DNA of 44,868 bases, taken from NCBI GenBank assembly GCA_016715105.1, contig JADKBO010000011.1, forward strand, positions 1-44,868, read 5' to 3'. Shown in pieces: positions 17,322 to 27,530 of the stretch; the first letter of the stretch is position 1; each line of letters opens with the position of its first letter. The translations under genes were made by a program, and so were the position numbers. The DNA comes from Saprospiraceae bacterium. Lineage in GTDB: Bacteria > Bacteroidota > Bacteroidia > Chitinophagales > Saprospiraceae. The notes under the pieces are model-generated. The model was given only the letters and a program-made list of their open reading frames with translations. It was not told the DNA's origin and ran no database searches.

Positions 17322-19220
17322 TCATAGCGAAGATGGGTGATTTTTCAATGTCACCCCCAAGTTTATGCTTGTCCCTTGACCCACAACCGATTGGATATCA
17401 AAATAAGCGTTGATGTCCTCCGCGCGTTTGCGCATATTGTTAAGGCCATTGCCCTCATTGCTGGAATGATATTCAAATCCATCACCGTCATCTTTTATGG
17501 ACAAGTTCAATTTTTTATTTTCTGAAAATGCTTTTACTTCTATCAATTTTGCATTGCTGTATTTCGCTGCATTGTTGAGTGCTTCTTTAAAAATGAGGTA
17601 TAGGTTTGATCTTTGATCCATAGATAATTCTATCCTTCTGAGCACTTCCAAATCAGTTTTAAGTTGGAAAGTACCTCCATCTCTCATGTCGAAAGCATAT
17701 TTCTCCATCCTTGTTTTTAAGCTTTCGCCGTCATTTTCCACTGGCTTGATCAACCAGACAATATCGCTCATTTTCTCTATGGTTTCTTTTGCATTGGTGC
17801 TTACCGATTCCATCAACTTCTTTTGTCCCGCCTCTTTTTCCTTATTATGAGCCATTGCGCTCAATAAATGAATACTGCTCAATGAACTCCCAACTTCATC
17901 ATGAAGGTCGGCGGCAATTTTACTCCGCAGCTCCATTTCCTGCAATTTTTTATTGAGTTTTACCCGATTGATGTAATTAAAAGCAGCTACACCGACAGTC
18001 AGAACCAGCAGCGAAAGCAAGGCCAACCAAAGCCTCTGTCTTCCCAGTTTTTCATCATTTATGGTTGCTTCCTGGGCAAGAATTTTGATTTCTTTGTCTT
18101 TGGAATCTACATCAAATTTGGCTTGCATAGCAGATATATCTTCATTAAATTGCAAGTGTATGATGCTGTCGTTTAGTCTTTTAGCTAGTTTTAGGTTCTC
18201 GTATGCTTCGGTTGCTTGGCCTGTTTGTATATATGCCTCTGCCAATAAGTTTGTGGCATTGATGACGGTGTTGATGTCCTCATTTTCCACCGCTATTGCC
18301 TTAGCCTGTTCTGCTTTTTCGATGGCATTGCTCCATTCACCTTTTTTGAGCATAACTCTGGCAATGATTTCAAGGCTAATGCCTTCCTGGGTGATGATGT
18401 CTATATCCCGGGCATATTGCAGGGCTTGATTGGCTGCCTTTTCAGCTTTCGAAATCTGGTTCTCCTCCAAATATACGTCAGCAATGTTGCCATGATACAT
18501 GGACAGGTTCACCTTGTCATCGAGCTCTTGGCCTAATAGAATGGCTTTAAGAAAACTTTGTTCTGCTTTTTGAAAATCCTTCAGACGCTTATAAATATTG
18601 CCATTGTTATTGTACACAATAGCAGCCATACGATCATTGCCCAATTGCTCATAAAGCACCAAAGCTTTGGTGTAGTAGTCAAGTGCTTTGGGATATTGTT
18701 GCTGATAAAAGTTGACAGATCCAATGGTTTGCAGTATTCTAGCCCTCCGGTCATCATTGTTGGATGCTTCAGCATACTCCAATGCAACTTCGCAGTCCTC
18801 AAGTGCATGTTTGAAATCCTGCTTTTTCATATACAGATCGCCTCTGTTGAGGTATACCAGACCAAGCCTGTTGGGGTCGCCAACTTTGTGAGCATATTCG
18901 ATCGCCTGATTGACGTAGATCAAAGCAGTGTCTAATTGCTCTTTCATTACATAATTTACTGATAGGTTGAGTAAACAACCTGCTGTTCCCTTGTCCCATT
19001 CGATGCTTTTAGATAAAGAAACCCCCGCTATTCCATACCTGATACCTTTGACTGGGTCAACACTAGATAAAATACCTGAAAGCATACGATATGCATTGAC
19101 TGTGTTTGTATCTCTAACATTCCTGGAAACTACAGCCATAAGTGAATCCACCATTTGTGATTGCCCAATTGCTATAATCTGACCGAACCAAAAAAGTAAA
19201 ACTAACCACTGGCGTATCAT
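17322..19220 (-). CDS. TPR-containing sensor histidine kinase (HisKA_3 type)
   Basis: 632 residues with a signal peptide, then about 7 TPR repeats (about 60-360) that would lie in the periplasm, a membrane helix at about 396-418 ('LWLALLSLLVLTVGVAAF'), a HisKA_3 dimerisation domain with the phospho-His in 'AADLHDEVGSSLSSIHLLSA', and an HATPase with N box 'FKEALNNAAKYSNA' and G boxes 'DDGDGF' and 'GNGLNNM'. This is the NarX/LiaS-type kinase common in Bacteroidota. It pairs with the NarL-type regulator directly downstream. Ligand unknown; the TPR domain probably binds a protein or peptide. Confidence 0.94.
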   Translation of the reverse strand: MIRQWLVLLFWFGQIIAIGQSQMVDSLMAVVSRNVRDTNTVNAYRMLSGILSSVDPVKGIRYGIAGVSLSKSIEWDKGTAGCLLNLSVNYVMKEQLDTALIYVNQAIEYAHKVGDPNRLGLVYLNRGDLYMKKQDFKHALEDCEVALEYAEASNNDDRRARILQTIGSVNFYQQQYPKALDYYTKALVLYEQLGNDRMAAIVYNNNGNIYKRLKDFQKAEQSFLKAILLGQELDDKVNLSMYHGNIADVYLEENQISKAEKAANQALQYARDIDIITQEGISLEIIARVMLKKGEWSNAIEKAEQAKAIAVENEDINTVINATNLLAEAYIQTGQATEAYENLKLAKRLNDSIIHLQFNEDISAMQAKFDVDSKDKEIKILAQEATINDEKLGRQRLWLALLSLLVLTVGVAAFNYINRVKLNKKLQEMELRSKIAADLHDEVGSSLSSIHLLSAMAHNKEKEAGQKKLMESVSTNAKETIEKMSDIVWLIKPVENDGESLKTRMEKYAFDMRDGGTFQLKTDLEVLRRIELSMDQRSNLYLIFKEALNNAAKYSNAKLIEVKAFSENKKLNLSIKDDGDGFEYHSSNEGNGLNNMRKRAEDINAYFDIQSVVGQGTSINLGVTLKNHPSSL

Positions 19221-19573
19221 GACAAATGAATATTAGTTGCTTTAAATATATCTTTTTTTTTGAGTTACCCTAGAATATTGGTCAAAATATTATGGATCCT
19301 TCTATATAAATAAATTAAAATTCCTGAATACTCAAAGTAAAATACACAATCACAATTTGTTAATACACCTTTAAGTGCAAATCATTCATTTAGGTACTTT
19401 ATCTACTATAAAAATCATTTTATCCCAAAAGCCCTGAAATGAAATTAATCAAAATCTTCTAGTAAGAGTTAAAAACCAAATTGTTAAATTTGACTTGAAT
19501 AAGGAGTATTTCAGTTTCGAAATTGATTAATATTAAAACAAAAAAAATTATTGTGCTTTTACAAACAACAAAA
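19221..19573. other. Divergent intergenic region
   Basis: About 350 AT-rich bases between the divergent sensor kinase and NTF2-like genes. It should hold both promoters. I see no clear consensus pair, palindrome or RNA structure beyond T- and A-runs. Confidence 0.4.
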
Positions 19574-20032
19574 ATGAAGAGACATTATTTCTTAATTTTA
19601 ATACTATTTTTTACAACTACATCATTTGGCCAAGTTTCAAAAGAAGCCAACAAAACACTTATTAAAAATTTAGTTCTTGAATCCTTTGACGAAATATGGT
19701 CTAAATTGGATGCTAAAAACATTGATAAATACTACACCAAGGACTTCTTGCTTTTGGAAAATGGAGAGGTTTGGAATAACGATTCTATTGCAAATTATTT
19801 GAATAAAGCCATACTCGATGTACCGATTCCAAAAAGGATAAATACCATTGAAATTATTGAAATTAAAATCGCAAACAAGACGGCATGGGTCGCGTACCAA
19901 AACTATGCGACCTTCTCCAATGAAAATGAAATCCTAGGTAAAGCTCATTGGCTAGAAAGCGCTACAGCAATATTGACAGAGCAGGGATGGAAGCTGGAGA
20001 TGCTTCATTCTACTCCTGTTAAAAGGGAATGA
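19574..20032 (+). CDS. Exported NTF2-like (SnoaL/DUF4440) protein
   Basis: 152 residues from ATG 19574, which starts a clean signal peptide ('MKRHYFLILILFFTTTSFGQ'); the frame is open for 17 codons upstream but that part is not signal-like. The mature protein has the NTF2 pattern: an N-terminal helix, 'DAKNIDKYYTKDFLLLENGE' and a final strand 'ESATAILTEQGWKLEMLHST'. Such small cone-shaped domains bind or convert small molecules, and no catalytic residue set is decisive here. It is likely monocistronic. Confidence 0.85.
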   Translation: MKRHYFLILILFFTTTSFGQVSKEANKTLIKNLVLESFDEIWSKLDAKNIDKYYTKDFLLLENGEVWNNDSIANYLNKAILDVPIPKRINTIEIIEIKIANKTAWVAYQNYATFSNENEILGKAHWLESATAILTEQGWKLEMLHSTPVKRE

Positions 20033-20297
20033 AAGTAATTGTTAAAGCTGATTTGGTTTGGATGAATGTTGAATTGTACAATTAAATTGCTTGATCAGGT
20101 CAGTTTTTATAGTACATCAGCATAATTTATAGTGTTTTAATCAACTGTAAATCAGTAATATAAATGAATTAAATCGATTATGTAGAAATGCGTATATTTA
20201 TTTTTGCGTATAATTGAAATACTTATAAATTATCTATACCGTCATTTCTAGGATGACTTGAAAATGATTTATGATCACCTTTAATAAATAAAACAGC

Positions 20298-20849
20298 ATG
20301 AGAAAAATAATTGCCGCACTCAACATGACACTTGATGGAATTTGCGACCATACCGCAGGAATTCCAAATGAAGAAATACATCAACATTATACAGAATTAT
20401 TAGGGCAGGGAGATGTCATTTTATACGGTAGAATTACCTATCAACTGATGGAATTTTGGCGCACAATTTTAGAAAATCCTTCAGATGAAAAAACTATGAA
20501 CGATTTTGCACTGGCCATAGATAGTATTCCAAAAATAGTTTTTTCTCGCACACTTAAAACTATAGATTGGCAAAGTGCAACTCTTGCAAAACAAGATTTA
20601 AAAGAGGAAGTTTTAACGCTCAAACAACAAGAAGGTAAAGATATTTTTGTCGGTAGTCGGAGTTTAATTATACAATTATTAAATCTTAACTTGATTGATG
20701 AATTACAACTGTGCATATACCCAATGGTGGAAGGCAGTGGATTAACTTTCTTTAAGGACATCAAGGGAAGAATAATTTTCAAACTCCATAAGACCAAAAT
20801 CTTTAACGGTGGGGCTATTATTTTGTATTATCATCCGAAGAAAGATTGA
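20298..20849 (+). CDS. DHFR-like (RibD C-terminal domain) reductase
   Basis: 183 residues in the dihydrofolate-reductase-like fold of the RibD C-terminal family: 'MRKIIAALNMTLDGICDHTA' (first strand and loop), 'GDVILYGRITYQLMEFW' and 'GKDIFVGSRSLIIQLLNLNL' with the NADPH-binding Gly region, then 'LQLCIYPMVEGSGLTFF'. These are stand-alone NADPH-dependent reductases of uncertain substrate (YwjB/YyaP type) and not the true folate enzyme. Length is normal. Monocistronic; no linked riboflavin genes. Confidence 0.92.
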   Translation: MRKIIAALNMTLDGICDHTAGIPNEEIHQHYTELLGQGDVILYGRITYQLMEFWRTILENPSDEKTMNDFALAIDSIPKIVFSRTLKTIDWQSATLAKQDLKEEVLTLKQQEGKDIFVGSRSLIIQLLNLNLIDELQLCIYPMVEGSGLTFFKDIKGRIIFKLHKTKIFNGGAIILYYHPKKD

Positions 20850-20979
20850 AAAAGAAAGTAATTCATCAGCAGATTAAGTTTTTTGCTTAGATTCTTATAC
20901 TTTTTTAGAAAGAAAGCGTTTATTAAAATAGTAAAGACCAGATAGTTACACAAATGAACCATACGTATAAATTCCAATC

Positions 20980-21459
20980 ATGAAAAAACAAATTTTTGTA
21001 ACTTTGATCATTGCGATATCTTTTTTTCTGGGTTTCGCATTTAAAACAATCTCCACAGAAACAATTTACAATCATAATAAAATGAAAAGAGTAACAGGAA
21101 TTGGTGGTGTTTTCTTTAAAAGTAAAGATCCAAAAGGAATTACGGAATGGTATCAAAAACATCTGGGCTTAGATGCGAATCCATATGGTGCAACTTTTGA
21201 ATGGTACGAAGGTTCAGACAGTACAAAAAAAGCACAGACACAATGGACTCCATTTCCAGAAACAACCAAATATTTTGAACCTTCTCAACAAGATTTTATG
21301 ATTAATTATCGGGTTGAAGATTTGCAATCTCTTGTTGAAGAATTGAAAAAGGAAGGGGTAACCATTGTTGACAGTATTGAAACTTACGACTATGGTAAGT
21401 TTGTACACATTTTGGACGGCGAAGGCAACAAAGTTCAGCTTTGGGAAGCCATTGATTAA
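20980..21459 (+). CDS. VOC-family (glyoxalase-like) protein with N-terminal membrane anchor
   Basis: 159 residues from ATG 20980. Residues 1-25 are hydrophobic ('IFVTLIIAISFFLGFAFKTI') and would be a signal or anchor; an internal Met at 21082 ('MKRVTGIGGVFFKSKDP') would give the usual soluble VOC protein. The VOC body has the paired beta-alpha-beta modules, with 'GVFFKSKDPKGITEWYQKHL' and a last strand 'FVHILDGEGNKVQLWEAID' carrying the metal-ligand Glu position. Both starts are plausible, so its compartment is uncertain. Confidence 0.85.
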   Translation: MKKQIFVTLIIAISFFLGFAFKTISTETIYNHNKMKRVTGIGGVFFKSKDPKGITEWYQKHLGLDANPYGATFEWYEGSDSTKKAQTQWTPFPETTKYFEPSQQDFMINYRVEDLQSLVEELKKEGVTIVDSIETYDYGKFVHILDGEGNKVQLWEAID

Positions 21460-21860
21460 AGATTGATTGCAGACCAATCAAGAAATATTCAACAGCAAGG
21501 ATAACCTTAATTCATTCCGAAAGTAAGTCTAAAAACTAGGCTGAAATGGGAAATTATAAAAATTCTCCATTTCAAACCCTTTCTAATATCTGTGCATAAC
21601 TATAAAATTTTAAGTTAAAAATTAATTTACTTTAAGCAAACTTCAATTTCTTGCGAAGGGTTTTACCCAAATTATTATTTGATTTCGCGCCAAATGATTA
21701 TTAAAATATTTATTAATATTGTCAGTTTTACAATTAGTAGGGCAATGGTAGAACACGTGTAGATTGCCTTGGGCATGTCTGATGCCTTTTAAATCTTTAA
21801 AGCACCGACCTCACATTGTTCAATATTGGATTAATAGTCTTTTGGAATAACTTATCGGGA
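21460..21860 (+). other. Gene-free stretch upstream of the hybrid two-component gene
   Basis: About 400 AT-rich bases with no coding frame I can support. It should contain the promoter of the hybrid sensor gene. I see no striking hairpin or repeat. Confidence 0.4.
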
Positions 21861-24800
21861 ATGAAGACAGTTTTGATATTGTGGATTCAAATTGGAGCAT
21901 TAACTTTAATTTTTGGTCAACAGAATGACCTTTACTTTCGGCGTTTGACTGTTCAGGATGGCTTGTCGTGCAGTTGGGTAAAACAAATTTTACAAGACCA
22001 CAAAGGTTACATGTGGTTTGGGACAGAAGATGGTCTCAATAAGTACGATGGGGTGACCATCCAAAATTATAAACACACTGGCGGGAGGAAAACCCGGGCT
22101 CCTCAACAACAATATCACCTGTCTTTTTGAGGATTCTAAGAAGCAATTATGGATAGGGACCAATAAGGGGTTAAGCCTTTATGATCGTAAGATGGACCGA
22201 TTTCTACCAATGGACCATGCAAGGTATTATATCAAAAAAATATACGAGCTCAAAGACGGCCAGCTTCTGATAGCATCGCCTGAAGGTTTGTTTATATACA
22301 ACCCCACAAAAAGTATATCAAAACAAGTCAATCAAACGCTTGCCATTTTGGATATGCTTTGGGATTCTAAAGGACGATTATGGTTAGCGACTTTTCAGGG
22401 CCTTGCTCTTATGAATATCAGTGATTTTAATTTCAGGATGATTGATACCAATACTGACGGGAATATTTCTGGTGTTGACATCATTTTTTCATTATACGAA
22501 GATTCTAATAGCACGATTTGGATAGGCACCAACTCCGATGGCCTTAAATACTTAAGTTTTGGAGAAGCAAACACTGATAAATTCAAAATTGGCACATATC
22601 ATTCTAGTCCTAACAACAGTGGCGCTATATCCAAAGGAGCTATATTTTCATTTATAGAAGATGATCATAAAAGGTTATGGATTGGGCTTGAGAATGGAGG
22701 AATAAACTTGCTCGATATTTCCAAACAAGCCTCAACAAACGCAAATTTTCAAAAATATACTTTGATCCCAACGACCCAAAGGCCTTTCAGATAATTCTAT
22801 CCATTGTCTTTATGAGGATAATCAAAAGACTATTTGGATAGGCACATACGGACAAGGTATAAATTATATAAATCCTGCTCTAACCAAATTTCAGCACATT
22901 TACCGCAAATCAAGTGATGGCAAAACCCCATTTGACAATAGAATCAATACATTTCTGGATGAAGAGGATAAACTTTGGATTGGCACGGAAAATGGCCTCA
23001 ATGTCTATGATAAAAAGACAAAACTCTACAAAGAATACAAACACAATGAATTTGATCCTACTTCATTGGGTTCGAATGCTGTATGGTCCATTTTGAGAAC
23101 CAAAGACAATAAAGTGTGGATAGGATTATGGGAAGGTGGATTGAATTTGATGAATGAGCAGACTGGAAAATTTAAAAGATACCATTATTCCGAAACCGAC
23201 TCAACGTCTATAGGCAGTAACAGTATGTTTGATTTGATTGAGACATCCAAAGGTGAACTTGCAATAGCTTCTATGCGAGGAGGGCTAAATTTTATGGATC
23301 GTGAGCATGAAACTTTCAAAAAAATAATTACCGATTATTCTGGCGCGACAAAAAGTATTTCGAGCGATTGGGTAAAAGAATTATTGGAAGATAGTGATGG
23401 CAATATCTGGATATCTACATCAGAAGCAGTCGATTTTTTCAATCGTAAGAACAACTCTTTCGTGACCTATAGAAACGACCCAAAGAATCCTAAAAGTATT
23501 AGCTACAACAGTGCTAATGTGCTCTTTGAAGATAGTAAGCAAAACATATGGATAGGCACAAGCAATGGTTTGAATCTATTTAATAAGAAGGACAGTAGTT
23601 TTATCAAATTTACAATCGAAGATGGGTTGGCCAACAATTCAATAAAATCTATTGAAGAGGATGATTACGGTAATTTGTGGTTGAGTACAAACGGAGGGCT
23701 TTCAAGATTTACACCGGGTGATAAACCTCAAATTATCAACTACAACGAGGAGGACGGCTTGCAAGGAAAGGAATTTCTGAGCAGATCTTCTTTCAAAAAT
23801 AAAGATGGACTCCTCTTTTTTGGAGGAAATAATGGTTTTAATGTTTTTGATCCAAAGGTCATCAGCCAAAATACCATCAAACCAGATGTGGTTTTTTCTA
23901 ATTTAAGCGTAATGAACAAACCGGTCATACCAGGGGACGATACAGGTATTCTGAAAGAAGAGTTAAATAGCATCAAAACATTAACGTTGAAGCACGAGCA
24001 TTCCATTTTTACTATTGAGTTTGCTGCGCTCAACTTTCTTGCACCTGCAAAAAACCAATATGCTTATTATCTGGAGGGTTTTGAAGATGATTGGAACTTC
24101 GTGGGCAGTCAACGCAGTGTAACATACACCAACCTAGATGCAGGGACATATACCTTTCGCGTAAAAGCATCAAACAATGATGGCTTATGGAATGAAGAAG
24201 GTATAAGTTTGAAGATCGTTGTGCTTCCTGCCTGGTGGGCTTCATGGCTTGCAAAACTCATTTACCTTGGTGTGGCCATTTTCCTCATTTACTATTTTAG
24301 AAAACATACGCTGATTTCCATAAACTTAAAGAACACGTTGTGGAAGGAGCATCTTGAAAAAGAGAAAATTGAAGAACTCAATCAATTGAAAAGTCAGTTC
24401 TATGCCGACATTTCACATGAGCTGAGGACGCCTTTAACACTTATACTTGGGCCTTTGGATCAGTTGAGAAAAAATCACGGTCCTATAGAAAACATTGACA
24501 TTATTTACAGCAATGCTGAAAGACTCAAAGTCCTGGTCGATCAAATCATGGATTTCAACAAGCTGGAGAACCAAATGATGAAGATTCAGCATTCAGATAT
24601 TGATGTTGTCCAGACTGTCAAAGAAACCGTCAACAGCTTCAGAATCTTAGCTGACCTCAAAGGTATTGCCATGAACATTTATACTTCGGTAGATACTTGT
24701 ATGGCCAAAATAGATGAAGATAAACTTCAAAAAATACTCAATAACCTATTTTCAAATGCCGTAAGACATACTCAAGAAGGTGGCATAATCAATGTCAATT

Positions 24801-25897
24801 TGGTCATCCACCGGAATGCTTCATCTATGACTTTGAGTGTTGCAGATACAGGATCAGGAATTCATAAAGACGACATTGAAAAGATTTTTGAAAGGTTTTA
24901 CACTTCCAATTCTTCTTTTGAAAGTAAAAAAGGAAACGGCATTGGGCTCAACCTCACCAAAAAATTGGTAGAATTGATGGAGGGAAGCATTGACGTTGAA
25001 AGTGTTTATGGAGAGGGCAGTGTTTTTACCGTGGACATTCCCATACAATTGCTTGAAAATAAACGTGAAATAATACAGCCTACACCTACCATCAACGAGA
25101 AAGAAATTATTGAGTCTGACAAAACACTTAAAACAATACTTGTCATAGATGATAATCAGGAAATCGTCTTTTACATTCACTCCGTTCTCAAAGAAAGGTA
25201 TGATGTGATCACCACAACAAACTCTTTGGAATATAAAAGTTACTTGAATGAATATTTGCCAGATCTCATTATTTGTGATGTAATGATGCCTGGAATAGAT
25301 GGCATCACACTTTGCAACTTGTTGAAGTCAGACATCAAATATTCTCATATACCTATCATTCTCCTCACAGCAAAATCTGGGGTGGATGATATGGTGCTGG
25401 GTTTTGATACGGACGCAGATGATTACATAGGGAAGCCATTTAATGCGCAAGTGCTCATGGCTAGAATTAATAACCTCATTCGCAAAAAGGAAAAAGTAAG
25501 AAATGAGCTTGTCAATGAAGAAGGATCTATCCAAAATCCAGCACTTTCCAACAAAATGGACATAGCATTTATGGAACTGATTCTGGATCAAATAGAGCAA
25601 AATTTCAATGATGCAGATTTCAATGTTAATCACATTATCGAGGCAGTCAATATGAGCAGAAGTGCTTTTTATAAAAAATTTAAATCGCTTTCAAAACACT
25701 CTATCAACGATCTTATCAAAGTAAAACGGCTAAACAAAGCTGCAACTCTACTCAATGAGAGCTATATGAACATCAGTGAGATTTGTTATGAATGTGGATT
25801 TGCAGATCCTTCTTATTTTACCAAAGTTTTCAAAGAACATTATCACATCACACCAAAAGATTATCAGCTTCAAATGTACACCCAGAAAAGGTCTTAA
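21861..25897 (+). CDS. Hybrid two-component system sensor/regulator (HTCS), two frameshifts
   Basis: A protein of about 1345 residues, interrupted in sequence by two single-base shifts (near 22085-22095 in a G/A/C-run region, and near 22770-22785). Order: signal peptide, many Reg_prop beta-propeller repeats ('MWFGTEDGLNKYDG', 'IWIGTNSDGLKYL', 'LWIGTENGLNVYDK'), a Y_Y_Y domain ('YAYYLEGFEDDWNFVGSQRS'), a membrane helix (about 24250-24295), HisKA with 'YADISHELRTPLTLILGPLD', HATPase, a receiver with Asp in 'DLIICDVMMPGIDG', and a C-terminal AraC HTH ('MSRSAFYKKFKSLS'). It senses a glycan outside and activates genes inside, here most likely the adjacent GH11 xylanase. Confidence 0.9.
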
Positions 25898-26132
25898 TTT
25901 TTTAGTGCAATATTTGGACTTTCCCCAATATTATATCAAGCTGATTATCAATACCCTTATAATGTTTGGACAAATTAGCCATTTATTTAGACAAAATTAC
26001 TAGTCCAGAAGTAGACACATCATGTAGTTTTAACTTCGAAAAATGAATCAGGCCTCTTTCGTTTTGTCTACCACCTAATCATATGAGATGGTTGATTAAA
26101 ATTCAAATCACATTTTTTAAAAATTAAGCTAC

Positions 26133-27470
26133 ATGAAAATGAAAACAACACAGTTTTTGGCCAAAGGAAGAAACTTTCTGGCCGGATGCTTGGCGATCAT
26201 GATCGTCAATCAAATACAAGCACAACAAATCTGCAGTAATTCTACAGGAACCAACAATGGCTTTTATTATACTTGGTGGAGTGACGGCCAGGGTAGTGCG
26301 TGCATAAACCTGGGCTCTGGGGGAGCCTATAGCACATCCTGGACCAATGTTGGAAATTGCGTAGGTGGTAAAGGTTGGCAAACCGGTACCAATACAAGGA
26401 TTGTTGGTTACAATGCTGGATACTTCAACCAAAGTGGAAATACCTATTTGGCATTGTATGGCTGGACCACTAATCCACTGGTTGAATATTACGTTGTGGA
26501 AAACTGGGGTACTTGGAGACCTCCGGGAGCCTCATCAGTTGGAACCGTTACCACAGATGGAGGTACTTATGACTTATATAGGACTCAGAGAGTGAATCAG
26601 CCTTCCATTCAGGGCACTGCTACCTTCTATCAATATTGGAGTGTTAGAACATCCAAAAGAGCTACTGGAAGCAATGCAACCATTACTTTCGCCAACCATG
26701 TCAATGCATGGGCCAATAGAGGTTGGAATCTAGGAGCCCATTCTTATCAAGTCATGGGAACAGAAGGTTATCAAAGCAGTGGAGGTTCGAATGTAACTGT
26801 TTGGGATGGAGGATCAAGTTCAGGCGGCGGTGGTGGTACTGGCGGCGGTACCGGATCTATCAATTATACTGTGAGGGCAAGAGGTACCTCAGGAGCTGAG
26901 CAAATCACCCTTAGAATTGGGAATACCAATGTTCGCACTTGGACCTTGACTACCTCTATGGCCAATTATAGTGTATCAAGCTCTGTAACTGGTGGTATCA
27001 CCATCAATTACAACAACGATGCGTCTGGAAGGGACGTGCAGGTAGATTACATTACTGTGAATGGCAGCACTAGGCAAGCAGAAAACCAATCGGCAAATAC
27101 AGGAGTTTGGCAAAACAATTCCTGCGGAGGCTCCTACAGTGAATGGATGCATTGCAATGGATATATCGGCTTTGGCAATTCCAATCGTGAAATCAAAACC
27201 GTTATCGAATCAAAAGGCCACACAGCATTGGAAGATGTAAACATATATCCCAATCCAACAACAGATATGCTATTTGTAGATGTTTCGCCCACCTCTAAAG
27301 GAAATGGCAAGGCTTTGGTTTTTGATATCAAAGGCAGTATGGTAAAATCCTTTTGCATTGATGCTGGACATAATTCTTTCAATGTCGCTGATTTGCAAAT
27401 AGGAACTTATTTAATTAAAATCTCTGTCGATGGAGAAGAATTAACAAAGAAATTTTTAAAACAAGAATAA
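26133..27470 (+). CDS. GH11 endo-1,4-beta-xylanase with xylan-binding module and T9SS sorting tail
   Basis: 445 residues: signal peptide (to about 31), GH11 jelly-roll catalytic domain (about 32-222) with nucleophile Glu at about 118 in 'NPLVEYYVVENWG' and acid/base Glu at about 211 in 'VMGTEGYQSSG', a Gly/Ser linker (about 226-242), a roughly 110-residue beta-sandwich resembling CBM60/CBM36 xylan-binding modules ('TLRIGNTNVRTWTLTTSM', 'DVQVDYITVNG'), and a C-terminal Por-secretion tail ('NIYPNPTTDMLFVD ... LKQE'). It cleaves xylan outside the cell and is exported by the type IX system. No SusC/SusD pair is nearby. Confidence 0.96.
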   Translation: MKMKTTQFLAKGRNFLAGCLAIMIVNQIQAQQICSNSTGTNNGFYYTWWSDGQGSACINLGSGGAYSTSWTNVGNCVGGKGWQTGTNTRIVGYNAGYFNQSGNTYLALYGWTTNPLVEYYVVENWGTWRPPGASSVGTVTTDGGTYDLYRTQRVNQPSIQGTATFYQYWSVRTSKRATGSNATITFANHVNAWANRGWNLGAHSYQVMGTEGYQSSGGSNVTVWDGGSSSGGGGGTGGGTGSINYTVRARGTSGAEQITLRIGNTNVRTWTLTTSMANYSVSSSVTGGITINYNNDASGRDVQVDYITVNGSTRQAENQSANTGVWQNNSCGGSYSEWMHCNGYIGFGNSNREIKTVIESKGHTALEDVNIYPNPTTDMLFVDVSPTSKGNGKALVFDIKGSMVKSFCIDAGHNSFNVADLQIGTYLIKISVDGEELTKKFLKQE

Positions 27471-27500
27471 CGATTTTCCATTTAGAAACGCTTTACATTG

Positions 27501-27530
27501 GGCCTGCCGTTAAATCGGCAGGCCTTTTTT
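27501..27530 (+). terminator. Rho-independent terminator after the xylanase gene
   Basis: GGCCTGCCG (27501-27509) pairs perfectly with CGGCAGGCC (27516-27524) across a six-base loop, followed by TTTTTT. The 9-bp GC-rich stem and T-tract, 31 bases after the xylanase stop, are a strong intrinsic terminator. Confidence 0.93.

Noticed and set aside
17901..18935. Plus-strand frames of up to 125 residues opposite the TPR sensor kinase
   Set aside because: They arise from the codon pattern of the TPR repeats on the other strand; no start context or family motif.
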